A DNA stretch of 25,077 nucleotides from an uncultured Lacticaseibacillus sp. (GCA_934370925.1 CAKRNG010000025.1:1-25077), one strand, 5' to 3'; numbered from the stretch's first letter, positions 15,543 to 23,956 are shown. The notes: generated by a model from the sequence alone, not told the origin. Numbers and translations: made by a program.

Positions 15543-15881
15543 ATGGCAGAAAGTAATCTTCAGTTCAACCAGCTTTCAGATTCAGCAAAGCGCGTGGCGG
15601 TGAGCCAGTTTAGCAAGTTCTACGTGCGGTATTTCAGGAACGAGGGGCTTGATGTGTTCACCCAGCTCGACCGGACGGGGTACATCACGGATATTAATCA
15701 GTACTTGATGGAGAATTCGGCGCTACACAGTGATGAACTGATTGTGGGTCTTATTGCCAATCGTGGTGAAAACATGGGGCACCTGCTCGATGCAATTGGC
15801 GTGACGTTCGCAGAGGACGGCACACCACAGCCAACCCTTGAACAGTGGTATATGAACGAAAAGAGTCAGGTCATACGTTAA
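15543..15881 (+). CDS. unrecognised 112-aa cytosolic protein
   Basis: I do not recognise the family. The protein has no signal peptide or membrane segment. It is mostly predicted helical, with conserved-looking stretches NQLSDSAKRVAVSQFSKFYV and RYFRNEGLDVFTQLDRTGYI, and a C-terminus TLEQWYMNEKSQVIR. The start ATG 15543 has a strong GGAGGAGG (15527-15534). A GTG at 15525 precedes that site and is not used. It has a good promoter and a strong terminator, so it is a real, independently expressed gene. It is divergent from the DUF2187 gene; a functional link is unproven. Confidence 0.8.
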   Translation: MAESNLQFNQLSDSAKRVAVSQFSKFYVRYFRNEGLDVFTQLDRTGYITDINQYLMENSALHSDELIVGLIANRGENMGHLLDAIGVTFAEDGTPQPTLEQWYMNEKSQVIR

Positions 15882-15903
15882 GTTGAACTGACAGTCGCAA
15901 TAT

Positions 15904-15950
15904 AAAAAGTCAGGTAGAAATTCGATTTCGGATTTCTACCTGACTTTTTT
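15904..15950. terminator. strong terminator after the 112-aa gene
   Basis: A perfect stem of 18 bp (AAAAAGTCAGGTAGAAAT and complement) with a TCGATTTCGG loop and T-run. Confidence 0.92.
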
Positions 15951-16039
15951 ATGTACCCAAATCAGGACGACTGTGAATGCTGACTAGCATAACTGGTCTA
16001 GACAGGAAGTGATTCGACTAACTTTTAGTAACTGTAATT

Positions 16040-16093
16040 CGAAAACGGTTGTTATTTGTATATTTTTCGCAATTATTTTTGAATCCGTTTTCG
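16040..16093. promoter_or_regulatory. 9-bp inverted repeat upstream of the pilus operon
   Basis: CGAAAACGG (16040-16048) and CCGTTTTCG (16085-16093) are perfect inverted repeats separated by 36 very AT-rich bp. The distance between arm centres is 45 bp, about four helical turns. It may bind a regulator or loop. No convincing -35/-10 pair was found in 15951-16233; the best -10-like site is TATAAG near 16192. Confidence 0.35.
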
Positions 16094-16233
16094 CTGTTGC
16101 GACGGGGCTTCACCCAAACCGCGTCATCACGGCGAATTAAAAAACACGCGTTACTATTTACCGTGGCCTATTCAATGATTTAGATTTAAATTATAAGACC
16201 GAGGCAGATAATTGAGCGGAGGTGATTGCTAAC

Positions 16234-16284
16234 ATGCACTGGAAGCAGGTGGGGTTCTGGGAAAGTAGTCTGACTTTCTCCTAA
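16234..16284 (+). CDS. 16-codon leader peptide before the pilus operon
   Basis: A near-perfect Shine-Dalgarno GGAGGTGAT (16218-16226) sits 7 nt before ATG 16234, which opens MHWKQVGFWESSLTFS and stops at TAA 16282. Two of 16 codons are Trp. The ribosome binding site is stronger than that of the adhesin gene 21 nt downstream, so translation of this small frame is likely. No function is claimed for the peptide; a cis-acting leader is the simplest idea. Confidence 0.5.
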   Translation: MHWKQVGFWESSLTFS

Positions 16285-16296
16285 ATCTAATGGAGG
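16261..16296 (+). promoter_or_regulatory. leader hairpin and possible SD-masking pairing
   Basis: GAAAGT (16261-16266) pairs perfectly with ACTTTC (16273-16278) inside the leader peptide frame. CTCC (16278-16281), the last sense bases of the leader, is complementary to GGAG (16292-16295) of the adhesin ribosome binding site. A ribosome terminating on the leader would break both pairings. No T-run follows, so control would be translational. Inferred from pairing only. Confidence 0.35.
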
Positions 16297-16305
16297 ACGG
16301 AAAAC

Positions 16306-19300
16306 ATGCGAAAACTTTTTAAAGCATTTGCTGTCGGTCTGCTGGTGTTGATGCAGTTCCAAGGTATCTTTAGCATCACGCAGCCACAAACAGCAAGCGC
16401 GCGCGACGAACAAGTTATTCTGGATAATCAGTCCGCGAAAGTCGCTGTGACGACGGACGTGACCGATGATCAGATTGCGTGGACGTTGCACTATGAAAAG
16501 CGCGCAGGTGAAGATGATAGCATTACGTCGCTAAGGTTCAGGATTGCCGAACAAGAAGATGGTTCGGGGAACGTGACGTACAAGGATGGGGACATCAAGG
16601 ACCGCCAAACGGATGATGCGTGGTATCGCGAGGCAACGTATAGTGCTTCCAGCGAAGGGACGCTCACCGTGACAACGGCCAAGACCGCCAAGCAGTTAGT
16701 TGTTTGGGTTCAACTCGACAACCAGCTGATTGGGAAGACCACCACGGACACGTTAACCGATACGGACGCAGAGGCGAAAATCGTTGAAGCGCCCGAGATT
16801 GCGACCGCTGAAGAGGAAACCGTTACGAGCGAAGAAGACGCAACGGCGGAATCCACAACGGAAGAAGGAACCACCGAAACGACAACCGAAGAAGAAACAA
16901 GTAGCCAGGAAACAGTCACGGAAGAAACCGTGACGCCAGAAGTGGCCGCACCGGTTTTGAAAGAGAAGACGGACGCAACCACCGAGGAAGTTCAGGCTGC
17001 AGAAGGGCGTTTGGCATACGCAGCGCCCGCATTGCTGGCCCGGTTGGGCAGTTCAAGCGCCAATGATCAATTTAAATATACAGAGGATGCTGAGGGGAAG
17101 TACCCAACCGACAATACCAACGCGCACCGGACGTTTAACGGTTCAACCAGTAATACGGATATCCGAAATTATGACTATGCGGATACAACTTTGACGACGG
17201 ATGACACGAAGGTAAGCTCAATTATCAACAGTGGGACGGCTTTTGAAAATGGGTACACGAACTACTCGGGTGGCTCGGGTGTGAATGAATATAACGTCTA
17301 CACCAAGAAGTCCGTGAAGCCAACCGCAAATGAGAACGAGTATGAAGTCCAACTCGACGTGATTGGGGACGCCATTCGCCCACTGCCAAAACTGGACGTG
17401 GTGCTGGTGCTTGATAAGTCGGGGAGTATGACGACGGTTGATTCCGGTAGTTCACAGACACGTTGGCGGAAGTTGCGTGATGCGGTGAACAAGTTCGCCA
17501 CGGGTCTGCTTGATGGTGAAGCCGATGTTCAGATTGGGATGGCGTCATTTGGGGGAATGCAGACAAGCGGTTCATGGGGAACTTATGCTGAAATTGCTTC
17601 GTTTGGTCCGATAAATACCGGTAGCAATTCCTCTCTTGATGGTTACTCAACAAGTGCATCAGAAATTACAAATCACGGTATTTTCTCCGGTACGCCAACT
17701 GGGGGAACGCCAACATTCTTAGGCTTTGATGCTGGATTGAACTTGTTGATGAACAAGAACATGGGCGCACGAGATGATGCAACCAAGATCATCATTACCA
17801 TTACTGATGGGGTGCCAACTTACTACCCAACAACGGGTAATAATAATAGTTATACCTACGAAAATGGTAACGCGCGTACCGTTCAAGGATCACTTAACTT
17901 GAGCACACGAACAGTAAATAACAGCAGCTTGCGGTACACGCTCCCAACAACTTACTGGAATGGTACAGGGAGTGCGAACTATGGTACAGAAAACACGGCG
18001 CACGTTAACCGCCGTTACGCAGCCAGTGGTTACCAGAACATTGACGGTTACAGTATTGGTTTCTACACGGATGCTAACATTACGACTTTCTTGAAAGCGC
18101 TTGGACCTAAAGGGGACTTCCAAGTTGACGATGCCGACACGCTCGTCGAAAAACTCCACCAAATCGCCGGTGAGTACACGGCTCAAATCTACAACGGCAT
18201 TCTGACCGATCCGATGAGTAGCGCCGTGACGCGGGTTGGTGGTGTTTCACAGGCAGCACTGTTGTTGAAGGGCAATACGTTGACGGCAATTCCGTCCGGG
18301 AGTGCGAACTATCCGCAGTACGCCTCAAACATCAACTTGAGCGAGGCGGATGGCAAAATCACCCTGAATAACGTGACGTTAGGTTATAGTTCCGGTAGCC
18401 AACAGGGATTCCGCATCACGTACAAGGTTTCGCTGAAGGAAGACTACCGTGACGGCTTGTTCCACCCAACGAACGAAACGACCCTGCTGAAGAATGGGGA
18501 CGGCGATTACTTGCACTTCGCCATTCCGTCCGTTCGTGAAGTGCAGGCGAAGGGGAGTCTGACCGTTAAGAAAAACTGGGTAGACAGCAACAACCAATGG
18601 AACACGCGGGAAGGTATCACGATGGACCTGTACAGCCGTCGTGGTGGCAGCGACTGGGCGAAGGTTGATTCGAAGGCGTTCGGTGTGAATGACACGTCTT
18701 ACACCTTCGACAACTTGCCGGTTTCTGTCGGCTCCAGCAAGTTTGAATACAAGGTCATTGAGCGGACAACGGATGGCGACGCGTCATACGTGCCGGGTTA
18801 CGAAGCACCAGCATACGCGCCGGAAACGGTGACGCTGGACGCAGATGCAACCAAGACACTGACCGTGACGAACACGCTGAAGAATGCCGATTACGAATTC
18901 ACGAAGACGGCGGGTGACGGAAAGACAGGGCTGCAGGGCGCAAAGTTCGCCGTCACGCGTCAAGGGACGACCGGAATAGTCGCGACCGTCACGAGTGATA
19001 GTGATGGGAAGGTTAGCCTGAACAACTTGCTAATCGGGGTTTACACCGTCACCGAAACGCAGGCGCCAGATGGTTATAGGGGCACGGGTTCCTTCACCGT
19101 GACCGTGACGGATAACGGGGCGGACAAAGCCCTGACAGTCACGAGCACACTCACGAACGACACGCTCACGAATGACCTGAAGAACACCGCGTTAGTGATT
19201 CAGAAGACGGATAGCGTGACGGGGAAAGCAGTTGAAGGCGCAACGTTTGAAGTTTTCAAGGTGACTGAAATAGGTGAGGAATCACTTGGCGAAAAGACCA

Positions 19301-19689
19301 CCAACGAATATGGTGAGCTGATCTTCACGGATGGCCTGCCCGTGGGTAGTTACCGGGTAACCGAAACGGATGCGCCAGATGGCTACCTATTGCTGGAAGG
19401 TGACTTCACCTTCACGATTACCGAGACAGGAAAGGTGACCGACTTCAAGTACACCGGCAATGACTTTGAAGCCGGCGCAACACCGGAACTGGAATTGAAC
19501 GAAGGAACTGACCTGAACCAGATGATTATTACCGCGCAGAACACGCCGAAACCTGGCACCCACCTGCCAAGCACTGGGGGGATGGGCACCAAGTCAATCA
19601 TCATCGCGGGTCTCCTCCTTGTTGGCCTTGCCAGTGCCATGAAGTTAATCGATTGGCGCAAGAAACGTGGGGGTGATGGCAATGTTTAA
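16306..19689 (+). CDS. spaC: pilus tip adhesin with vWA domain (SpaC-like, LPSTG)
   Basis: The 1127-aa cell-wall-anchored protein is the likely pilus tip adhesin. An N-terminal signal peptide ends near ASA-RD (about residue 35). A Glu/Thr-rich low-complexity stretch covers about 160-215. A vWA domain follows, with the MIDAS motif D370-x-S372-x-S374 (LVLDKSGSM), GTPTGGTPT near 460 and D501 in IITITDGVP. It ends in CnaB/SpaA-type beta modules (about 748-862, 863-958 and 961-1085), the last two with E-boxes in YTVTETQAPDGY and YRVTETDAPDGY that promote isopeptide bonds. LPSTG is at 1087-1091, then a membrane helix and KKR. Start ATG 16306 has GGAGG. The stop overlaps the next start by 8 nt, so the genes are coupled. 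Ligand is unknown. Symbol by SpaCBA analogy. Confidence 0.9.
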   Translation: MRKLFKAFAVGLLVLMQFQGIFSITQPQTASARDEQVILDNQSAKVAVTTDVTDDQIAWTLHYEKRAGEDDSITSLRFRIAEQEDGSGNVTYKDGDIKDRQTDDAWYREATYSASSEGTLTVTTAKTAKQLVVWVQLDNQLIGKTTTDTLTDTDAEAKIVEAPEIATAEEETVTSEEDATAESTTEEGTTETTTEEETSSQETVTEETVTPEVAAPVLKEKTDATTEEVQAAEGRLAYAAPALLARLGSSSANDQFKYTEDAEGKYPTDNTNAHRTFNGSTSNTDIRNYDYADTTLTTDDTKVSSIINSGTAFENGYTNYSGGSGVNEYNVYTKKSVKPTANENEYEVQLDVIGDAIRPLPKLDVVLVLDKSGSMTTVDSGSSQTRWRKLRDAVNKFATGLLDGEADVQIGMASFGGMQTSGSWGTYAEIASFGPINTGSNSSLDGYSTSASEITNHGIFSGTPTGGTPTFLGFDAGLNLLMNKNMGARDDATKIIITITDGVPTYYPTTGNNNSYTYENGNARTVQGSLNLSTRTVNNSSLRYTLPTTYWNGTGSANYGTENTAHVNRRYAASGYQNIDGYSIGFYTDANITTFLKALGPKGDFQVDDADTLVEKLHQIAGEYTAQIYNGILTDPMSSAVTRVGGVSQAALLLKGNTLTAIPSGSANYPQYASNINLSEADGKITLNNVTLGYSSGSQQGFRITYKVSLKEDYRDGLFHPTNETTLLKNGDGDYLHFAIPSVREVQAKGSLTVKKNWVDSNNQWNTREGITMDLYSRRGGSDWAKVDSKAFGVNDTSYTFDNLPVSVGSSKFEYKVIERTTDGDASYVPGYEAPAYAPETVTLDADATKTLTVTNTLKNADYEFTKTAGDGKTGLQGAKFAVTRQGTTGIVATVTSDSDGKVSLNNLLIGVYTVTETQAPDGYRGTGSFTVTVTDNGADKALTVTSTLTNDTLTNDLKNTALVIQKTDSVTGKAVEGATFEVFKVTEIGEESLGEKTTNEYGELIFTDGLPVGSYRVTETDAPDGYLLLEGDFTFTITETGKVTDFKYTGNDFEAGATPELELNEGTDLNQMIITAQNTPKPGTHLPSTGGMGTKSIIIAGLLLVGLASAMKLIDWRKKRGGDGNV

Positions 19690-20989
19690 ACGATTCTTGT
19701 TAGTCGCCATGGCCTGCATGATGGCCTTGCCGTTCGTGACGGCGAGTCAAACCCAGGCGGCAACGGCGACGGATTCAGCAGAAATCGTGTTGCACAAGCG
19801 GATTTACGACGTGAACGGCAATGACGGCAGCCAATTCGAAAACGACGGACTACTCAAGGACGCCTCGGATTCACTGCTCAGCCAGACAACGGGGATCAAC
19901 GATGTGCACTTCGCAGTCTATGACGCCACGGAGTTGCTGCAAAAGGCGCTCGAAAGTGGACAAACGGCCGACAAGTTCGTTCAGTCGTACACGGCGCTCG
20001 ATTTAACGGCTGCGAAACAAATCGCGGCGGACATGACGTTAGCTGGGGATGGGAACGACGGCACGGGTCGCGTGACCACCAAGTTCGACCAGACATTGAA
20101 CGAAGATGGGATTGGACGGATTACGGTTCCCCAGCGCAAAGATGGGCAGGTCGCAGCGTACTACATCATTGAAACGGGTTCGAGCAACACCAGTGCCTCT
20201 GTGGATCTATCGACAGCTGCACCCATGATGCTCGTGATGAATGTACGGCATCCAGAGACGAATGACGTGCTCGACACGCTCCACATTTACCCCAAGAATG
20301 ATGCGTACGCACGAGACGCCTGGTTCTTCAAGTTCGGGGTGACCGCTGACGGGGACAAGGTACGGCTACCAGATGTCGATTACGTCTTGTCGAAAACCAG
20401 CGAGACCGGTGAACAACTTTACCTTGGCAAGTATACGGCGAACCAAGTCATGTTGAACTGGTACACGAGCACGAATCCGGCAACGGACGAGCGTCTCGCA
20501 ACCTTCACCTCAGATAGTGACGGCTTGGTCGCAACGCCGGGATTATTCCTCCAGGGTGGGACGTACGCCTTCACGGAAACCGCAACGGTCGATGGTTATC
20601 TGATTGATGACACGCCCGTGACGGTGGAAGTGCCGGACCGGATGTACGATAACGCCAACGTTTATCAGCCGGTACTGGTGAACGGGTACGCCTTGGCACA
20701 AAGCGAAACGGAAATTCTGCCAGCGGATGTGATTGAAACGGGTATGCCACGCGTTTACAACTACGCGAAAGAATATCCGGGCGATCCAGCCGACCCTGAG
20801 GAAGATACGCATGTGAAGTTGCCTGATACGGGTGGCAGCGTAAGTACGCCAGTTAAGACGGCAACGAAACAGTCAAGCGGCATCATCCCCCAACTTGGGA
20901 ATGGGTGGAGCCTTGCACTAATTATCATCGGATTTGTCCTCATGGCGTGGGTAACGCTGTGGTGGCGCATGAAGGAGAAACAACGTTAA
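19682..20989 (+). CDS. spaB: basal/minor pilin (SpaB-like, LPDTG)
   Basis: The 435-aa pilin has a signal peptide (MFKRFLLVAMACMMALPFVT, cleavage near TQAA). An N-terminal pilin domain carries a YPKN motif with K205 (LHIYPKND), the lysine type used for sortase-made isopeptide links. A CnaB-like domain has an E-box in YAFTETATVDGYLI. The sorting signal is LPDTG at 380-384, then a helix and a basic tail. Size and position between tip and backbone genes fit a basal pilin that ends the fibre and is transferred to the wall by the housekeeping sortase. The start is ATG 19682, with GGGGGTGAT upstream inside the previous gene. Earlier in-frame starts lack a site. The assignment of basal role is inferred from order and size. 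Confidence 0.85.
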   Translation: MFKRFLLVAMACMMALPFVTASQTQAATATDSAEIVLHKRIYDVNGNDGSQFENDGLLKDASDSLLSQTTGINDVHFAVYDATELLQKALESGQTADKFVQSYTALDLTAAKQIAADMTLAGDGNDGTGRVTTKFDQTLNEDGIGRITVPQRKDGQVAAYYIIETGSSNTSASVDLSTAAPMMLVMNVRHPETNDVLDTLHIYPKNDAYARDAWFFKFGVTADGDKVRLPDVDYVLSKTSETGEQLYLGKYTANQVMLNWYTSTNPATDERLATFTSDSDGLVATPGLFLQGGTYAFTETATVDGYLIDDTPVTVEVPDRMYDNANVYQPVLVNGYALAQSETEILPADVIETGMPRVYNYAKEYPGDPADPEEDTHVKLPDTGGSVSTPVKTATKQSSGIIPQLGNGWSLALIIIGFVLMAWVTLWWRMKEKQR

Positions 20990-21065
20990 TGACGAAGACT
21001 TAGAAATAGAGGTTACGTGAACTAGGTGCGTGGCCTCGCCCGACAAAACAATAGGAGGCAACACC

Positions 21066-22613
21066 ATGAAGAAGACGATTTTATTCCGCACCGTACGTGG
21101 CACGATGGTAACCATGATTGCGGTAAGTGCCGCAAGCGCCGTTCTGAGCGCTGCCCCTGTATTGGCTGCGACGAAGGCTGACGACACGGTAAGCATTACG
21201 GTGAACAAGGTGGAAGGGCTGGACGTGAATGGACCGGTTAAGAATACTGGGGAAACGATGGATGAATTTAAATACCAGGACCTGCTTGAAGGTGCTGGAT
21301 TCACCGTTTACAACGTTACCCAGTACTTCTACGACAACTATGATGGAGACAATGCGGAGACGCTGTACAGTGAATTGACAACGAACTGGGATTCGCTTAA
21401 ATCCAATGGTGTCGTTGTTGGCGATGAACTGACAACGGATAAATATGGGAAGGCCACCTTCTCTAGCCTGCCAACGAAGCAAGATTACAACGGTGTTAGT
21501 CGAAACGCGGTGTACGTGATTGAAGAAACCACGCACATCAAGGACATGACACCAAGTCTGCCATTAGTGGTTGCCCTGCCCGTTTATAAGGCAGATCAGG
21601 TAACCGTCAATACGGACATCCAACTTTATCCGAAGAACTACGGGGTCGATAAAGTGCTTTTGGATAGTGAGGGGAACGCCCTTGAAGAAGAAAGTAAGGT
21701 TTATGATTACGAAGTTGGATCGGAACTGACCTACCAAGTGAAGTTCGCCATCCCTGAAGAAATCGGCAAGACGAATTCCTCAGGTGAGTCATTCTACCAG
21801 GCATTCAGTGTTGCGGATAAGATGTCGACTGTTGGGGGAACGTTTAGCGGAATTAAGACCATGACCATCGATGGGGTAGATGTCCTGAAGACGTTAGGCC
21901 CAGGTGCAGCCAATGTTGAATTTACATCCACATTGGACGACGCAAGTGTGGCATCATCATGGAAACTGGATTATGCGATTACAACTGAAGCGATGCGGAC
22001 GCTGTTAAGTCAGTATGCAGGTAAAACAATGACGATTACCTACAACGTGACGATTAACGAAAATGCAGTGCCAGATGTTAAGGTCAACAACGATTTGATC
22101 GTTACTTTTGACCGCGACGGTACCACTATCGAACAGGAGGATGATGGTCCTAATGTAACGACTGGTGGGATCAAGTTTGAGAAGGTCGATAGCAACGACA
22201 CGACAGCAACCTTGGCTGGTGCAGAATTTATCGTGCGTAACGAGGGCGGCCAGTACGCGCAGCTTGAAGGCGACGCAATGAATCCAACAGACATTACGTG
22301 GGTTACCAGCAAGGATGACGCAACCCCAATTGTGACGGGTAATGATGGACTTGTGACGCTTCGTGGATTCGAGTACGGCGACTACACGCTGATTGAAACG
22401 AAGGCACCAACTGGGTATGTTGACCCAGTTGTTCCTGAAACGGCCTTTACAATCAAGGAAGGTTCCTACACTGTGCAGAAGATTGCGCAGATTAAGAACC
22501 TCAAGGAAACTAAGGGTCGTCTTCCACTCACTGGTGGCATCGGCATCATCACGCTTCTGGTTATCGGTGGCACGATGATGGGCGTTTCCAGCATGAAGAA
22601 GAAGGAAGACTAA
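21066..22613 (+). CDS. spaA: major backbone pilin (SpaA-like, LPLTG)
   Basis: The 515-aa protein is the probable shaft subunit. It has a signal peptide with cleavage near VLAA (about residue 36) and an N-terminal domain ending in the pilin motif QLYPKN with K190. A middle domain and a C-terminal CnaB domain follow, with E444 in the E-box YTLIETKAPTGY. LPLTG is at 486-490, then a membrane helix and KKKED. Sortase C would join the LPLTG threonine of one subunit to the pilin-motif lysine of the next. Start ATG 21066 follows GGAGG (21053-21057). It lies 76 bp after the basal pilin gene without a terminator, so one transcript is likely. The stop codon TAA sits within a sequence (GACTAAAACAGAGCAG) that is repeated downstream. 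Confidence 0.9.
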   Translation: MKKTILFRTVRGTMVTMIAVSAASAVLSAAPVLAATKADDTVSITVNKVEGLDVNGPVKNTGETMDEFKYQDLLEGAGFTVYNVTQYFYDNYDGDNAETLYSELTTNWDSLKSNGVVVGDELTTDKYGKATFSSLPTKQDYNGVSRNAVYVIEETTHIKDMTPSLPLVVALPVYKADQVTVNTDIQLYPKNYGVDKVLLDSEGNALEEESKVYDYEVGSELTYQVKFAIPEEIGKTNSSGESFYQAFSVADKMSTVGGTFSGIKTMTIDGVDVLKTLGPGAANVEFTSTLDDASVASSWKLDYAITTEAMRTLLSQYAGKTMTITYNVTINENAVPDVKVNNDLIVTFDRDGTTIEQEDDGPNVTTGGIKFEKVDSNDTTATLAGAEFIVRNEGGQYAQLEGDAMNPTDITWVTSKDDATPIVTGNDGLVTLRGFEYGDYTLIETKAPTGYVDPVVPETAFTIKEGSYTVQKIAQIKNLKETKGRLPLTGGIGIITLLVIGGTMMGVSSMKKKED

Positions 22614-22615
22614 AA

Positions 22616-22980
22616 CAGAGCAGAACATCCCGGGAACTTTCGAGCATTAGCATAGAATTGACGGAGGTGGTTTACCACCGCAGTCGATTCTGGGCTAAGC
22701 GGAAAAAGTTGGGATGTGGCGCTCGACTATGAAAAACAGAGCAGAACATCCCGGGAGCTTTTGAGCATTAGCATAGAATCGATGGAGGTGGTGGGTTTCC
22801 ACCGCAATCGATTCTGGGCTAAGCGGAAAAAGTTGGGATGCGACGCTCGACTATGAAAAACAGAGCAGAACATCCCGGGAGCTTTTGAGCATTAGCATAG
22901 AATCGATGGAGGTGGTGGGTTTCCACCGCAATCGATTCTGGGCTAAGCGGAAAAAGCTGGGATGTGGCGCTCGACTAAAA
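22616..22980 (+). repeat. three tandem ~120-bp hairpin-forming repeats
   Basis: Units run 22616-22736, 22737-22860 and 22861-22980. Each starts CAGAGCAGAACATCCCGGGA and ends GCGCTCGACTA plus A/TGA-run. Units 2 and 3 are nearly identical; unit 1 is diverged. Each folds on itself: ACATCCC with GGGATGT (units 1 and 3), TTAGC with GCTAA, AGAATCGAT with ATCGATTCT, and GGTGG with CCACC. A compensatory change is visible: unit 1 has GAC...GTC where units 2 and 3 have GAT...ATC. The structure is therefore probably selected. No unit encodes a plausible protein. They lie between the backbone pilin and sortase genes. Confidence 0.9.
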
Positions 22981-23022
22981 CAGAGCAGAGCAAAGCGGTT
23001 AGAAGATGAGGATTAACGTGAA
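22977..23022 (+). repeat. 46-bp direct repeat, upstream copy
   Basis: Identical over 46 bp to 23917-23962. Read in frame it carries the same last codons as the sortase gene (KQSRAKRLEDED then TAA) but has no coding sequence in front. It looks like the detached 3' tail of a sortase gene. Confidence 0.92.
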
Positions 23023-23061
23023 CCGTCACGTATGCTATCCCAATTTTGACGCAACCTCACC

Positions 23062-23102
23062 GTAAAAATGGCAGAAGGAATCTTCCTGGACGCCATTTTT
23101 AC
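23062..23102. terminator. intrinsic terminator upstream of the sortase gene
   Basis: GTAAAAATGGC (23062-23072) pairs perfectly with GCCATTTTTAC (23092-23102), with an inner AGGAA/TTCCT stem. The T5 lies in the 3' arm, as in bidirectional terminators. It separates the pilin genes from the sortase gene. Confidence 0.7.
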
Positions 23103-23131
23103 GTTACATATCAATGCAAGGGGGAATCAAC

Positions 23132-23956
23132 ATGGCAAAAAGCAAGAAGAGGCGTCGCAGTGGCATTATCCGGCAACTTATCTTCACGGTGGGGCTCCTG
23201 ATTTGCCTGTACCCCCTCGTCACACGTGCGGTGAATTACCTGCAGCTACAACAGCAGACGGCACAGTTGAAGGCGGACGCAGCGGCGCAGGCTAAACGCG
23301 CCAAGAAACTGGCTGCACAACAAGGACAGCAGATTTCGCTGGACAGTTACGGCACTAGTCGCGCACAGAAGCAGTTAGGGAAGAACTTGCTGGGAAGCAT
23401 CGCGATTCCATCAATTAACGTGTTGTTGCCGATGTTCGACAATGTGTCGGATAATGTGCTCAATCACGGCGCGGGAGTGATTCCCGGAACGAGCGCGCCG
23501 ATTGGGGGGAAGGGAACCCACACGGCGATTTCTGCACACAGTGGGATGCCCACCAAGACGTTGTTTAGTAACCTGAAGAAGGTGAAGCGCGGGGATGTTT
23601 TCATTCTCACTGTGGCGGGCAAACATCGCGCATACAAGGTTGATCGCATCCAAACGGTACTTCCGACCGAAGCGGAGGCGCTCAAGGTACAAGCTGGACG
23701 TGACCTCGCGACACTGGTCACGTGCACGCCAGTTCCAGCCAACACGCACCGTCTCCTCGTGACGGGACACCGCGTGCCGTACACAAAGGCGGTTGCGAAC
23801 TCAGCGAAGAAGGCGCAACATCAAGAAACGTGGCGCAACATCGTCATCCTCGCCGGCATTTTCTGGGGCCTTGTGACACTGATCGCCCACCAGGTTTGGC
23901 GGTGGCAAAACAGAGAAAAACAGAGCAGAGCAAAGCGGTTAGAAGATGAGGATTAA
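23132..23956 (+). CDS. srtC: pilus-assembly sortase (class C-like)
   Basis: The 274-aa membrane sortase would polymerise the three LPxTG pilins. It has an N-terminal membrane anchor (QLIFTVGLLICLYPLVTRAV), a coiled, Gln/Ala-rich linker and the sortase barrel (LGSIAIPSINVLLPMF). Catalytic H136 is in AISAHSG, C198 in TLVTC and R207 in HRLLVTGHRV. A second C-terminal membrane helix (IVILAGIFWGLVTLIAHQVW) and a basic tail, typical of class C, follow. I do not see the usual DP(F/W) lid motif in the linker. The start is ATG 23132 with AAGGGGGAA. The last 12 codons and the stop belong to the 46-bp direct repeat. Located behind a terminator, it may have its own promoter, though none is obvious. Confidence 0.92.
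   Translation: MAKSKKRRRSGIIRQLIFTVGLLICLYPLVTRAVNYLQLQQQTAQLKADAAAQAKRAKKLAAQQGQQISLDSYGTSRAQKQLGKNLLGSIAIPSINVLLPMFDNVSDNVLNHGAGVIPGTSAPIGGKGTHTAISAHSGMPTKTLFSNLKKVKRGDVFILTVAGKHRAYKVDRIQTVLPTEAEALKVQAGRDLATLVTCTPVPANTHRLLVTGHRVPYTKAVANSAKKAQHQETWRNIVILAGIFWGLVTLIAHQVWRWQNREKQSRAKRLEDED

Noticed and set aside
22730..22770. Short repeated peptide frame starting ATGAAAAACAGAGCAG in the tandem repeats
   Set aside because: Only about 11 codons, no ribosome binding site in front, and unit 3 loses the ATG at the next junction.
22616..22980. CRISPR array
   Set aside because: The repeated units are contiguous 120-124 bp copies without spacers and no cas genes are present.
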